A DNA stretch of 64,000 nt from Brevirhabdus sp. (GTDB lineage: Bacteria > Pseudomonadota > Alphaproteobacteria > Rhodobacterales > Rhodobacteraceae). Location: the NCBI GenBank assembly GCA_024637315.1, contig JAGXFH010000034.1, positions 310,001-374,000 of the forward strand, in the 5' to 3' direction. Positions 46,609-56,861 of this stretch are shown here, piece by piece (positions within the stretch are counted from its first letter, which is position 1; the number at the start of each line of letters is the position of its first letter). A model generated the notes under the pieces. The model did no database searches. It was given only the letters and a program-made list of their open reading frames with translations, and was not told the DNA's origin. A program made the position numbers and the translations under genes.

Positions 46609-48360
46609 TCAAAGCCCCAGATCCCTGAAAACCAGCGGCAGCTGCTCGGGCAGATCCTCGGCGATCAGGCCGGGGCCAAATTTCATCGCGCATTCGACAT
46701 GCAGCCAAGCCGCCGCTTCGACGAAGGGATGAGGTGATCCCCATGCATGGCGCGAAGCAAGCAGACCCGCGATCATTCCGGCCAATACGTCGCCCGCTCC
46801 TGCCGTTCCCAGCCATCCCGCCTCACGGTCATACAGGGCGGCGTGAATAGAAGCCGCGCCGCCGGGGCTGCAGATCACTGTCGAAGACCCTTTGAGCAAA
46901 ACCGTGCAGCCCGCCCGATCTGCTGCGATCCGCACGGCATCAACCTTGGACATACTGGATTTGTCCCCGAAAGCTGAACGGTTCGTTTGCCCAAGATCCG
47001 GAAACAGCCGCGCGAACTCGCCTTCATGGGGCGTGAGAACGCAGTTCCGGTGAAGAACAGAAAACAGAGCGTCCGGATCATCCTGAAAGCTTGTGAGCGC
47101 GTCGGCATCGAGGATCACCCGCCGGCGAAAGTCATCGCCCTCGGACTCTGGGTGGGATTGGCGCTCTTGATCTTCGGGCAACGCGGTCGCAACCGCGACA
47201 AGGGCGCGGGTTTCGCCACCAACGCCAAGTCCGGGGCCGAGACAAACGGATGTCAGCCGCTCGTCTTTCAGCATCTCTGCCAGAGCGTCCGCACCGGACA
47301 AGGGTCGGAGCATGACTGCCGTCAGTTGCGCAGCGTTCTCGGGGATCGCGGCAGGCGGACAAGCGACCGTCACCAGCCCTGCCCCGACCCGCAATGCCCC
47401 GCGTGCGGCAAGACGCGCAGCACCCCCATGCCCTGATCCACCGCACAGGATCAGCGCGTGACCCCGGTCGTATTTGTGTCGGGCCGGACCTCGTGCGTTC
47501 AAAAGCTGACCTGGCCACATCCGGCCAGGCATCTCGTGTCCATGCTGCCAGCGATCGACAATTCGAATTCGATCAGGATCCGGGGCGCAAAGCATGATCG
47601 TCTCCGGCTTGTCCCATTTGCCGATACCGATATCCACGATGGACAGCTTTCCGGAGGGCATTGGAGACGTTCCGAGATAATGGCCTACCTTCGCAGAGTG
47701 AAACATGACCGTGAGATCGGAAAGGTTGATCCACATCTGAGCACGCCGCCACCACTCGGAATGCGCGTTAAGCGCCGCATCCTCATCGTCGAGCACCTCC
47801 GGGCGCGGGGGAAGAATGAATTCGCCGGTGTCGCAGTCCAACCCCGAGGGGCAATCGACCGCCACACGCCGACAGCGAGAGCGGCGCGAATTCTCGGCCT
47901 TGCGCTGCCTGACGGCAATCAGACCCAAGGCGGCCTCTTGCGGAATTGCCCGCGTCAGGCCGGTCCCGAAAAGCGCATCCACAAGCAGATCGGGGCGATG
48001 GCCGGCTTCCAGTTCGCCGATCGTCAGGGCGCGAACCTCTGCCATATCGGACCAGATTTGATGATTGCGTTTGGCATCGGGTGGCAGCTTCTCGGGATCG
48101 CCAAGCAAAAAAACCTCCACCTCCCACCCCTTGTCCCGAAGCCGTCGCGCAACCACGAACCCGTCGCCGCCATTGTTGCCCGGTCCACACAGGACCACCG
48201 CGCGGTGCGAGGTCGCGCGCAGCTCCGGCCACTCCTCGAAAACCGCCTCGACCACGCCGCGTCCGGCGCGTTCCATCAACTCCAGCCCGGTAACCTCTCC
48301 GCTGTCTATCGCGGCCTTCTCGATGGCACGCATCTGCGCGGCAGTCAGCAACTCGGTCAT
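46609..48360 (-). CDS. nnrD: bifunctional NAD(P)H-hydrate repair enzyme
   Basis: 583 residues. The N-terminal YjeF_N epimerase domain has CGPGNNGGDGFVVARRL, the C-terminal dehydratase domain has HALILCGGSGHGGAARLAARGAL, PHEGEFARLFP and AGAGDVLAGMIAGLLA. The enzyme repairs hydrated NAD(P)H. The ATG at 48360 has a GAGGG site; a frame open to 48444 is too long. It is divergent from glnB. Confidence 0.94.
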   Translation of the reverse strand: MTELLTAAQMRAIEKAAIDSGEVTGLELMERAGRGVVEAVFEEWPELRATSHRAVVLCGPGNNGGDGFVVARRLRDKGWEVEVFLLGDPEKLPPDAKRNHQIWSDMAEVRALTIGELEAGHRPDLLVDALFGTGLTRAIPQEAALGLIAVRQRKAENSRRSRCRRVAVDCPSGLDCDTGEFILPPRPEVLDDEDAALNAHSEWWRRAQMWINLSDLTVMFHSAKVGHYLGTSPMPSGKLSIVDIGIGKWDKPETIMLCAPDPDRIRIVDRWQHGHEMPGRMWPGQLLNARGPARHKYDRGHALILCGGSGHGGAARLAARGALRVGAGLVTVACPPAAIPENAAQLTAVMLRPLSGADALAEMLKDERLTSVCLGPGLGVGGETRALVAVATALPEDQERQSHPESEGDDFRRRVILDADALTSFQDDPDALFSVLHRNCVLTPHEGEFARLFPDLGQTNRSAFGDKSSMSKVDAVRIAADRAGCTVLLKGSSTVICSPGGAASIHAALYDREAGWLGTAGAGDVLAGMIAGLLASRHAWGSPHPFVEAAAWLHVECAMKFGPGLIAEDLPEQLPLVFRDLGL

Positions 48361-48419
48361 CGCAAAACCCTCATCGTTCGCAAACCGCCCTGCACACGGG
48401 CTGTTCGCACAAAAATTAG

Positions 48420-48869
<450 letters not shown>

Positions 48870-48934
48870 CAACCGGCGCGGGGTCCAGGACCTCGTCGCC
48901 AGCCCAAATCTCAAGCAAAGGGGGCAGGCCCACC

Positions 48935-50341
48935 ATGAAGAACTCTGACATTTTGAAGAAGATCAAAGACGATGAAGTCGAATACGTCGATATTCGGTTC
49001 ACCGACCCGCGCGGCAAGTTGCAACACGTCACCGTGGTCGCGGATCTGGTGGACGAGGATTTCCTTGAAGAAGGATTCATGTTCGACGGCTCCTCGATCG
49101 CCGGCTGGAAGTCGATCGACCAGTCCGACATGAAGCTGCTGCCGGATGCCAAGAGCGCCTACATGGACCCGTTCTATGCCGAAAAGACATTGTGCATCCA
49201 TTGCACCGTGGTCGAGCCGGATACCGGCGAAAGCTATGATCGAGATCCGCGCGGCACCGCCGAACGTGCCGAGGCCTACCTGAAATCAACAGGTATCGGC
49301 GACACGTCCTATTTCGGACCCGAAGCCGAGTTCTTCCTGTTCGATGACGTGCGCTTTTCGGTGGCGATGAACAAGGTTTCGTTCCAGGTCGACGCGCTGG
49401 ATGCGGCATGGAACACCGATACCGAATACGAGATGGGCAATACCGGCCACCGGCCCGGCGTCAAGGGCGGCTATTTCCCGGTCAACCCGATCGACGATGC
49501 CCAGGACATCCGGGGCGAGATGCTCTCGACCATGAAGCGGATGGGCATGAAAGTGGACAAGCACCACCATGAGGTGGCGTCCTGCCAGCACGAGCTGGGA
49601 TTGATCTTCGGCACCCTGACGCATCAGGCCGACGAGATCCAGAAGTACAAGTACGTTATTCATAACGTCGCGCAAGCCTATGGAAAGTCGGCGACTTTTA
49701 TGCCCAAGCCGATTTCCGGCGACAACGGGACGGGAATGCATGTGAACATGTCGATCTTCAAGGACGGCAAGCCGCTGTTCTCGGGCGACAAGTATGCCGA
49801 TCTCAGCCAGGAGGCGCTCTGGTTCATCGGCGGCATCCTCAAGCACGCCAAGGCCCTGAACGCGATCACCAACCCGACCACCAACAGCTACAAGCGCCTG
49901 ATCCCCGGCTTTGAAGCGCCGGTGCTGCGCGCCTATTCCGCCCGCAACCGGTCGGGCTGCGTCCGGATCCCGTGGGCCGAAAGCCCGAAGGCCAAGCGCG
50001 TCGAGGCCCGCTTCCCCGACCCGGCGGCGAACCCCTACCTGGCATTTTCGGCGCTGTTGATGGCCGGCCTTGACGGCATCAAGAACAAGATCGACCCCGG
50101 CCCGTCTTCCGACAAGGACCTTTACGATCTGCCGCCGGAAGAGCTGGCCTCGATCCCGACTGTTTGCGGCAGCCTGCGCGAGGCGCTGGAGGAGCTGGAG
50201 AAAGACCACGACTTCCTGCTGCATGGTGACGTCTTCTCGAAGGGTCAGCTGGAAGGCTACATGGCGCTGAAATGGGAAGAGGTTTACGCCTACGAACACA
50301 CGCCGCACCCTATCGAATACAAGATGTATTACAGCTGCTGA
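48935..50341 (+). CDS. glnA: glutamine synthetase type I
   Basis: 468 residues. [18 protein letters not shown] near the start, [38 protein letters not shown] (metal and ATP site) and the adenylylation tyrosine Y397 in DLYDLPPEE are all present. It makes glutamine from glutamate, ammonia and ATP. Cotranscription with glnB is likely, and a terminator follows. Confidence 0.98.
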   Translation: MKNSDILKKIKDDEVEYVDIRFTDPRGKLQHVTVVADLVDEDFLEEGFMFDGSSIAGWKSIDQSDMKLLPDAKSAYMDPFYAEKTLCIHCTVVEPDTGESYDRDPRGTAERAEAYLKSTGIGDTSYFGPEAEFFLFDDVRFSVAMNKVSFQVDALDAAWNTDTEYEMGNTGHRPGVKGGYFPVNPIDDAQDIRGEMLSTMKRMGMKVDKHHHEVASCQHELGLIFGTLTHQADEIQKYKYVIHNVAQAYGKSATFMPKPISGDNGTGMHVNMSIFKDGKPLFSGDKYADLSQEALWFIGGILKHAKALNAITNPTTNSYKRLIPGFEAPVLRAYSARNRSGCVRIPWAESPKAKRVEARFPDPAANPYLAFSALLMAGLDGIKNKIDPGPSSDKDLYDLPPEELASIPTVCGSLREALEELEKDHDFLLHGDVFSKGQLEGYMALKWEEVYAYEHTPHPIEYKMYYSC

Positions 50342-50367
50342 TCCAGCCTGGGGATCTGCAAGGGAAA

Positions 50368-50390
50368 GGGCGCCTTCGGGCGCCCTTTTT
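50368..50390 (+). terminator. rho-independent terminator of glnA
   Basis: GGGCGCC-TTCG-GGCGCCC followed by five T, 26 nt below the glnA stop. Confidence 0.9.
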
Positions 50391-50543
50391 GCCGATGCGG
50401 CAACAATGAACGACTCTACTAATGATTGTTGTGAAAGTAATCACTGATGACACCATGTTGACCCGCTTATTTGCGTCTTTTCGACCCAAAAACGCCTGAA
50501 TCCGATCCAAAGCTGAGTCGTCGACTCGAGAGGATCCCCGCAA

Positions 50544-51653
50544 ATGCCGACGATCAGGACTACACTGCTATACACTGGCCGCGCCCTGCCCGATCTCGAC
50601 GCGATCTCGACCGCGCTGAATGCCCGCGTGCACCGCCTTGGCGTGCGGCTGCAAGACGACGGCAATCCAGATCCGCATCACGCAATCTTTTGCAGCCCTG
50701 ATTGGCAGATCTCTGTCACTGCGGCCGCGGCGCCGCTTCCCGCCGAAACCTTCCACGGCGCGATGGATTCGATCCTGTCGCAGACCGTCATCGGCGGTCT
50801 CGGTCCGATCCTTCTGGACCATCGCGCGCATGTGCAGATCGACGTCGTATCGGTGCGGCAGGCCGCAACCCCGGCCACTTGGCTGGATGCACAGCGCCTG
50901 GCCCACGCCGCAGCAACTGTCGTGGCCGAGGCGGAGGGCCCCGCCGCGATACACTGGGAACCATCGCACCAATTGCTCACCGGCCAGCAATATGCCCAGA
51001 TGGCATCCGAACAGACACCTTGGCCATTGTTTGCCAATACCACCATTGCGCGATCCGCGGACGCCACGAAAACCAGCCTGCGGATCGACAATGCCGCCGA
51101 TTTCATCGGCCGCCCGATCCTGTTTCCCGATACCGACCTGTCGCTGGATCTGGCTTATGCGGCGGCACTCTCGTTCCTGCGCCACGCGGTTGAAACCGGT
51201 GCCCCGATCCCCGATGGTCACAGCTTCGGGCCAGAGGACGGCTATGTTGTTCAGGTCACCCATGCCACCGCAACGGCGGCCCTGCCGCAAGGCAGCTTCG
51301 TACTGCGCACCGTCAGTTCGCCCCGCAAGCACACAGGCAGCCGCGCCGGCGCGATGCCGCTGCCGACCGCTGTCGGACTAGGCCGTGAGGTGGTGCTGGA
51401 CCAGACCCGTGAACGCACACGCAGTCTTGCGATCAGTTTCATGATGCTGGTGCTGCTGCCGCCGGTCGGTCTTGTGCTGCTGTTCTCGAACGGCCTTCTT
51501 CGCCCGAGTTCCGGTCGCACCGGGTTCGTCGCGATGACGGCTCTGGCGATCGTCATGGTGATCGGGGGCTACACTTTTCTGAACGTCGTCGCCGAGGATA
51601 CCGCCACGCTGAACCGTACTGCCGCCATCGAGGTGCAGTCGCTGGCCGACTAG
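50544..51653 (+). CDS. hypothetical protein with two C-terminal membrane helices
   Basis: 369 residues, no family recognised with certainty. A soluble N-terminal domain of about 270 residues ends in two helices (SFMMLVLLPPVGLVLLFSNGL and FVAMTALAIVMVIGGYTFLNVV). A tail of about 20 residues follows. The stop overlaps the stop of the DUF3445 gene on the other strand (CTAG at 51650-51653). It is unlinked to glnA by the terminator. Confidence 0.75.
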   Translation: MPTIRTTLLYTGRALPDLDAISTALNARVHRLGVRLQDDGNPDPHHAIFCSPDWQISVTAAAAPLPAETFHGAMDSILSQTVIGGLGPILLDHRAHVQIDVVSVRQAATPATWLDAQRLAHAAATVVAEAEGPAAIHWEPSHQLLTGQQYAQMASEQTPWPLFANTTIARSADATKTSLRIDNAADFIGRPILFPDTDLSLDLAYAAALSFLRHAVETGAPIPDGHSFGPEDGYVVQVTHATATAALPQGSFVLRTVSSPRKHTGSRAGAMPLPTAVGLGREVVLDQTRERTRSLAISFMMLVLLPPVGLVLLFSNGLLRPSSGRTGFVAMTALAIVMVIGGYTFLNVVAEDTATLNRTAAIEVQSLAD

Positions 51654-52435
51654 GCGGGTTGCCGATCCATCAGGCTTTGCACCTGCGCGGGCGTCAGATC
51701 CTGCCACCGCACCATGAAGGTATGGATCGAGAATACCACGGCGCCGCTTTGCGGCAATCGCAGCAGGCATTGCCGCTCGGAGCGCAGGAACCGGGCCGGC
51801 GGTGCAACAGGTTCGCGCGGATCGGCCTCGGTGCGCGGGGCAAAAAGGGTGGCAGCGTTCCAGCAATGCGCATTCGCCCGCCAGAGAGGCCGCTCTGGCC
51901 GGATCGCGTCGAACAGCCGCTGCACCCGCCGCGCGACATCCCCGTCATAAGACCGGATCGGCGCGTGAATACGGATCAATGGTCGCATGAACTTCTCGGC
52001 CAGCATCCAGCTTGCCGGAAAACACAATACCGCGCCGGTCAGCAGATGCTCGTCATGGCCTTGTTGCAGCAGGCACAGATCCTCCTGTACCAGCCGCCCT
52101 GCGACAGCCAGCGGATCGCCCTGATCCAGCCTCACAACCACACCATCAGGCCTGCGCACGGCATCGCGGCCAACCTCGAACCCCGACAGCGCCGAAACCG
52201 TCTTCAGGACCACGGCCAGCAACTCGCGCGCCGCCGGCATGGCACGCTCGTCGATCCGCAACACCTCGTCGCGCCGCTCGGCGATCAGCACGTCACGCAG
52301 GGCCATCTGGCCGGCATAGGCGTCATCGACCAGAATCCACTCTGCCGGATCGAGCGGCAGAATGCCCGGCAGCCGCGACAGTCGCGGATCGGACCAGAGT
52401 GTGATCGGCAGCGAGGATTGCACAACATCCGTCAT
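51650..52435 (-). CDS. DUF3445 / heme-dependent oxidative N-demethylase-like protein
   Basis: 261 residues matching DUF3445 in its arrangement: LVQEDLCLLQQ, AVLCFPASWMLAEKFMRPLIRIHAPI, then a conserved FLRSERQCLLRLPQSGAVVFSIHTFMV. A characterised member of this family removes a methyl group from dimethylamine using heme. It diverges from dddP with 121 nt between starts, so both may respond to methylated osmolytes. The exact substrate is unknown. Confidence 0.78.
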   Translation of the reverse strand: MTDVVQSSLPITLWSDPRLSRLPGILPLDPAEWILVDDAYAGQMALRDVLIAERRDEVLRIDERAMPAARELLAVVLKTVSALSGFEVGRDAVRRPDGVVVRLDQGDPLAVAGRLVQEDLCLLQQGHDEHLLTGAVLCFPASWMLAEKFMRPLIRIHAPIRSYDGDVARRVQRLFDAIRPERPLWRANAHCWNAATLFAPRTEADPREPVAPPARFLRSERQCLLRLPQSGAVVFSIHTFMVRWQDLTPAQVQSLMDRQPA

Positions 52436-52556
52436 CCCCGGACCCTATCCCGCCACTACCGACAATCGAAGTCGAAAATGACCACTTTCGCTGTCGGAAA
52501 CAGGCACGACTCCGGGTTCCCCGCCCGCGATGCTGTGACAACAGCGAGGCCCAGCC

Positions 52557-53885
52557 ATGGACACCCACTACAGCACGACCCGCAAGATCGACCCGACTCG
52601 CGGCACCACTTTGGGCGACGGCACCCCGAACGACGCAGACCGGATCGAGATCGGTCCGACCCAACTGGCGTTCCGCGAATGGGAGGCTGCCGGCCTGACC
52701 CTGCCCAATCTCGAAAAGATGCGCGAGTTTCGCTGGCAGCGACTGACCCAGTCGGTGGTCGCCCGCGATTATGGCGGCGTGCTGATGTTCGACCCGCTCA
52801 ATATCCGCTATGCCACCGACAGCACCAACATGCAGCTCTGGAATGCGCATAACCCGTTCCGTGCGGTTCTGGTCTGCGCCGATGGCTACATGGTGATCTG
52901 GGACTACAAGAACTCGCCGTTCCTCTCGACCTTCAACCCTCTGGTGCGTGAACAGCGCTCCGGGGCGTCGATGTATTACTTCGGTACCGGCGATCGCGGG
53001 GCCGATGCCGCCGTGGAATTCGTGGCCGAAGTCAAGGATTTGATCCAGAACCACGGTGGCGGCAACATGCGGCTGGGCGTCGACAAGATCCAGATCCACG
53101 GCTTCCGCGCGCTGCAGGATGCTGGCTTCGATGTCAGGGACGGCGAGGAACTGACCGAGCATACCCGCGCGGTCAAGGGTCCAGACGAGATTCACGCCAT
53201 GCGCTGCGCCAGTCATGCCTGCGAAGTCGCGGTGGCCGAAATGGAAGTCACCTGCCTGCCGGGCAGGTCCGAGGATGACATCTGGGCGGTGCTGCATGCC
53301 GAAAACATCAAGCGTGGGGGCGAATGGATCGAAACCCGGCTGCTGGCTTCTGGTCCGCGCACCAATCCGTGGTTTCAGGAATGCGGGCCGCGGATCGTTC
53401 AGAACAACGAGATCGTTGCCTTCGACACCGACCTGATCGGCAGCTACGGCATCTGCGTCGATATCAGTCGCACTTGGTGGGTGGGCGACCAGAAACCCCG
53501 CCCCGACATGATCGAGGCGATGCAGATCGCGCATGAGCACATCACGACCAACATGCAGATGCTCAAACCCGGTATGGCGATCAGGGATCTGACCTTCAAC
53601 ACTCACGTGCTGCCCGACAAGTACCAAAAGCAGAAATACAGCTGCCTGATGCATGGCGTCGGGCTTTGTGACGAATGGCCTCATGTCAGCTACCCCGACC
53701 AATACAACCCCGGCGCCTTCGACTACCACCTGCAGGCCGGCATGGTTCTATGCGTCGAGGCGCTGGTCAGCCCGGAAGGCGGCGATTTCTCGATCAAGTT
53801 GGAAGATCAGGTTCTGATCACAGAAACGGGCCATGAGAACCTGACGAAATACCCGTTCGATGCGCGGTTGATGGGGTTGGCCTAA
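52557..53885 (+). CDS. dddP: DMSP lyase DddP (M24 family)
   Basis: 442 residues of the M24 (pita-bread) fold. The iron ligands of DddP are all present: D290, D292, D302, H366, E401 and E416, each offset by 5 from the numbering I recall for Ruegeria DddP. The active-site Y361 and D372 also match. It cleaves DMSP to dimethyl sulfide and acrylate. A GAGG site precedes the ATG. The close match throughout (e.g. RIEIGPTQLAFREW, PLNIRYATDSTNMQLWN) makes an ordinary aminopeptidase unlikely. Confidence 0.95.
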   Translation: MDTHYSTTRKIDPTRGTTLGDGTPNDADRIEIGPTQLAFREWEAAGLTLPNLEKMREFRWQRLTQSVVARDYGGVLMFDPLNIRYATDSTNMQLWNAHNPFRAVLVCADGYMVIWDYKNSPFLSTFNPLVREQRSGASMYYFGTGDRGADAAVEFVAEVKDLIQNHGGGNMRLGVDKIQIHGFRALQDAGFDVRDGEELTEHTRAVKGPDEIHAMRCASHACEVAVAEMEVTCLPGRSEDDIWAVLHAENIKRGGEWIETRLLASGPRTNPWFQECGPRIVQNNEIVAFDTDLIGSYGICVDISRTWWVGDQKPRPDMIEAMQIAHEHITTNMQMLKPGMAIRDLTFNTHVLPDKYQKQKYSCLMHGVGLCDEWPHVSYPDQYNPGAFDYHLQAGMVLCVEALVSPEGGDFSIKLEDQVLITETGHENLTKYPFDARLMGLA

Positions 53886-54769
53886 AGGCTGAACCGCGCC
53901 AGAATGCCCAGGTGATCGGACCCTGCCGCCGGTCGCGCCTCGGCGCGGCCAGTGCTGCCTTCGGGCAGAAACACTCCATCGATCGGCAGCGGCAGCCAAG
54001 GCTGGGACGGCACGAAGGTTCCGAAATATGGGCCGACGCGCTTGGCCCCCGCCACACCGGCTATCGTGCGGACGCTGCTGGACCATGGCACTATATTGAA
54101 GTCACCGCCGATCAGCACCGGACCCGCGAACCCGCGGATGACATTGGCCATGATCACGGCTTGGGCGGCTTGGTCGGCTGGATACGGCCAGCCAAGATGG
54201 ATCGAGACCAGCCAAGGCTCGCTTCCGTCCGGCAGGCGCAGCCGCGCTGCGGCAAGACGCTGCTTGTCCAGACAGAACCCGGTTCCCTCGACCAGCGGAA
54301 ACCGGCTGAGGATACCGACCGTCGACTCCGACTTGGCGTCACATATCAGCTTGTGCTCGTAGGCATCGAAAAGCTTGCCCAGCCATCTGCGGTCGTGCGA
54401 CGTGATCTCTTGCAGCGTGACGAAATCCGGATCCTGCGACAGGATCTCGTCCATCACTTCCATCCGCGACAACTGCTTTCTGTACAGGTTCTTCTGGTAG
54501 AGCGTATAGGGCCCTGGCTGTCCCGCCGAGAGTCCTGCAAAGCCGGCCGCGATCGGCGCAACAGACCATAGTCCAAAGACGATGCTCGCCAGTGCAAACC
54601 ATCGGTAACCGCCCAAAACCCCATAAATGGCCGCCGCCGCAAACACTGCCGCGCCGATCTGCAATCGGAACACCGCAACGGAATCGCCGATCGGGTGGAT
54701 CGGCCCCAGATAGCTGACCCCGAGCAGCACCGCCGCCTGCACCGTCAGCGTCGCCAGAACGACGCGCAT
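53882..54769 (-). CDS. endonuclease/exonuclease/phosphatase family membrane protein
   Basis: 295 residues from ATG 54769 (GAGGG site); GTG 54811 would add 14. Three membrane helices near the N-terminus are followed by an EEP domain with TLYQKNLYRKQ, TLQEITSHDRR (catalytic Glu), VSIHLGWPYP, IGGDFNIVPWSSS and GSDHLGILARF. Members hydrolyse phosphodiesters of nucleic acids or lipids; this one acts at the membrane, with the active site likely periplasmic. It overlaps the stop of dddP by 4 nt, on the opposite strand. Confidence 0.88.
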   Translation of the reverse strand: MRVVLATLTVQAAVLLGVSYLGPIHPIGDSVAVFRLQIGAAVFAAAAIYGVLGGYRWFALASIVFGLWSVAPIAAGFAGLSAGQPGPYTLYQKNLYRKQLSRMEVMDEILSQDPDFVTLQEITSHDRRWLGKLFDAYEHKLICDAKSESTVGILSRFPLVEGTGFCLDKQRLAAARLRLPDGSEPWLVSIHLGWPYPADQAAQAVIMANVIRGFAGPVLIGGDFNIVPWSSSVRTIAGVAGAKRVGPYFGTFVPSQPWLPLPIDGVFLPEGSTGRAEARPAAGSDHLGILARFSL

Positions 54770-55003
54770 CGCTGCCCTCACTGCGCCACCCCGCCGACCG
54801 TCTGGGGGCACCTTTCCGCATCGCTCATCCTGTCGTATCCCTCGCTACCTTGCCGTTCCGCCTAGCACGCCGGCAAAGCCACGTCCAAGGCCGTTCGCAT
54901 CCGCCTTGGATCCCCTTCACCAAGGCGTGACGCAGCACCGCAATGGGTTGCACGGCCCTGCCCTGCCCGCCACTCTGACCGGACGCACAGACAGGAGCAT
55001 TCC

Positions 55004-56224
55004 ATGCCAACCGAACGCATCACATTCGCCGGCCATGACGGCAGCGAGCTTGCCGCCCGGCTCGACCTGCCCGATGGCCCGCAACTGGGTACGGCTCTGT
55101 TCGCGCATTGCTTTACCTGCTCCAAGGATATCCCCGCTGCGCGCCGCATCGCCTCTCGGCTTGCCGCGATGGGCATTGCGGTGCTGCGCTTCGATTTTAC
55201 CGGCCTTGGCCATTCCGGCGGAGAGTTCGAGAACACATCGTTCACCACCAATGTCGATGATCTTGTCGCCGCCTGCGATTATCTGGCGTCACGCGACATG
55301 CCGCCCGGCCTTCTGATCGGCCACTCGCTGGGAGGGGCGGCGGTGCTGAAAGCGGCGGGGCGGCTGAAATCGGTAAAGGCGGTCGCCACTATCGGAGCGC
55401 CCTTCGATCCGGGCCATGTCGCCCAGAATTTCGCCGACGCTTTGCCAATGATCAAGGAACAGGGTGCCGCAGAGGTCGAACTGGCCGGCCGAACGATCCG
55501 CATCGGCCAGAAGTTCATCGAGGATATCTCGCAGGAAAGCCTGAAACCAGCCATTGCCGGCTTGCGCCGCGCTTTGCTGGTGCTTCATGCTCCGCGCGAC
55601 GAAATCGTCGGGGTCGAAAATGCCAGCGAGATCTTCCACGCGGCGAAGCACCCGAAAAGTTTCGTCACCCTCGATCGGGCCGACCACCTGATCACAAGAC
55701 CCGAAGACGCGGAATATGCTGCCGAGGTGATTGCCGCCTGGTCCGGTCGTTATCTTCCGCTGCGGCCTCCTGCGCCGCCCAAGGGCGCACCGGAGGGCGT
55801 CGTGCGGGTGTCAGAGGTCGATCCCGACGGCTTCCTGCAGGATATCAATGCCGGCCCCCGCCACCATGTCCTGGCGGACGAGCCAGAGGCCTATGGCGGC
55901 ACCAATCGCGGCATGACCCCTTACGGATTTCTCGCCGCAGGTTTGGGCGCCTGCACCTCGATGACGATCCGGATGTATGCGCGCCGCAAGAAATGGCCGC
56001 TGACCCATGTCAGCGTCGATGTGACCCATGACAAGGTCCACGCCCAGGATGCCGAACGGGGCGACGCCAAGGCCGACCACTTCTTCCGCAAGATCCGGTT
56101 GGAGGGTGATCTGGACCAGGAACAGCGCACGAAGCTTATGGAAATCGCCAAGAAATGCCCTGTCCACAGGACACTGCAACAGAGCGCAGTCGTGAAGACA
56201 GACCTGGTGGAACCGTCCGCTTGA
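55004..56224 (+). CDS. alpha/beta hydrolase fused to OsmC domain
   Basis: 406 residues. Residues 1-255 are an alpha/beta hydrolase with nucleophile S108 in GHSLGGAAV and a later histidine in DRADHLITRPEDA. Residues about 270-406 form an OsmC domain with cysteines in LGACTSMTIRM and KCPVHRTLQQ. Such bifunctional proteins are common in proteobacteria and link ester hydrolysis with peroxide reduction. The ATG has an AGGAG site. It stands alone. Confidence 0.92.
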   Translation: MPTERITFAGHDGSELAARLDLPDGPQLGTALFAHCFTCSKDIPAARRIASRLAAMGIAVLRFDFTGLGHSGGEFENTSFTTNVDDLVAACDYLASRDMPPGLLIGHSLGGAAVLKAAGRLKSVKAVATIGAPFDPGHVAQNFADALPMIKEQGAAEVELAGRTIRIGQKFIEDISQESLKPAIAGLRRALLVLHAPRDEIVGVENASEIFHAAKHPKSFVTLDRADHLITRPEDAEYAAEVIAAWSGRYLPLRPPAPPKGAPEGVVRVSEVDPDGFLQDINAGPRHHVLADEPEAYGGTNRGMTPYGFLAAGLGACTSMTIRMYARRKKWPLTHVSVDVTHDKVHAQDAERGDAKADHFFRKIRLEGDLDQEQRTKLMEIAKKCPVHRTLQQSAVVKTDLVEPSA

Positions 56225-56498
56225 CGCCGTTGCGGACCAATTGAATGAAGCCTCGGGATCATGTTCGTGGTCGCCAAGGGACGGAATTCCGGTCCTTCGG
56301 CAAGATACTGAAACGCGAGATGTGGCGGGTTGCGGGATGGATGACTCAGCCGGGGAGAGGCGACCAAAGTTGATCGATTTTCGGCGCCGGCACGCCCGGC
56401 AGCGGCCCCACAAACCGCTATCGCGGCCCGTCGTTCCATCGCCAGCCTAATGACGGTCGCCTTCGGCGCAGAGGCTTGGGGGAATCAAGGATGGCAGG

Positions 56499-56760
56499 AT
56501 GGCCTTGGATGAGATCATTGCCCGTCTGCGCCTTGTGCCGGATCCCGAGGGCGGCTGGTTTCGCCAGACATGGGTCGCCGATGGGCTAGGGGGGCCCTGC
56601 TGCGGTACCTGCATCTGCTTCCTGCTGAAGGCAGGAGAGCGCAGCCGGTGGCACCGGGCCGATGCCACCGGGATCTGGCAGTACTAGGGCGAGGCGCCTT
56701 TTTGCGCTGGTCGGCTGCTCGGTATCGCCGGGCTTTAGGTTCGAGGGATTATGCGAGTAG
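56499..56760 (+). pseudogene. decayed cupin_5 (DUF985) gene with internal deletion
   Basis: The first 62 codons read EIIARLRLVPDPEGGWFRQTW and GERSRWHRADATGIWQY, the N-terminus of a cupin_5 protein, then hit TAG. About 30 nt later another frame (ALVGCSVSPGFRFEGL) gives the family's C-terminal end, stopping at 56758-56760. The middle of the domain, some 50-60 residues, is missing, so the gene is not functional. Confidence 0.75.
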
Positions 56761-56861
56761 CCTGATCTTGCGGTCGGCCTTGAACGTGCAGGCAATGTTC
56801 GCGCGTCGTCTTCGACGGCAAAGTCCACCTTGGTCAGACGGTGGCGCGACGCACTTTGACC

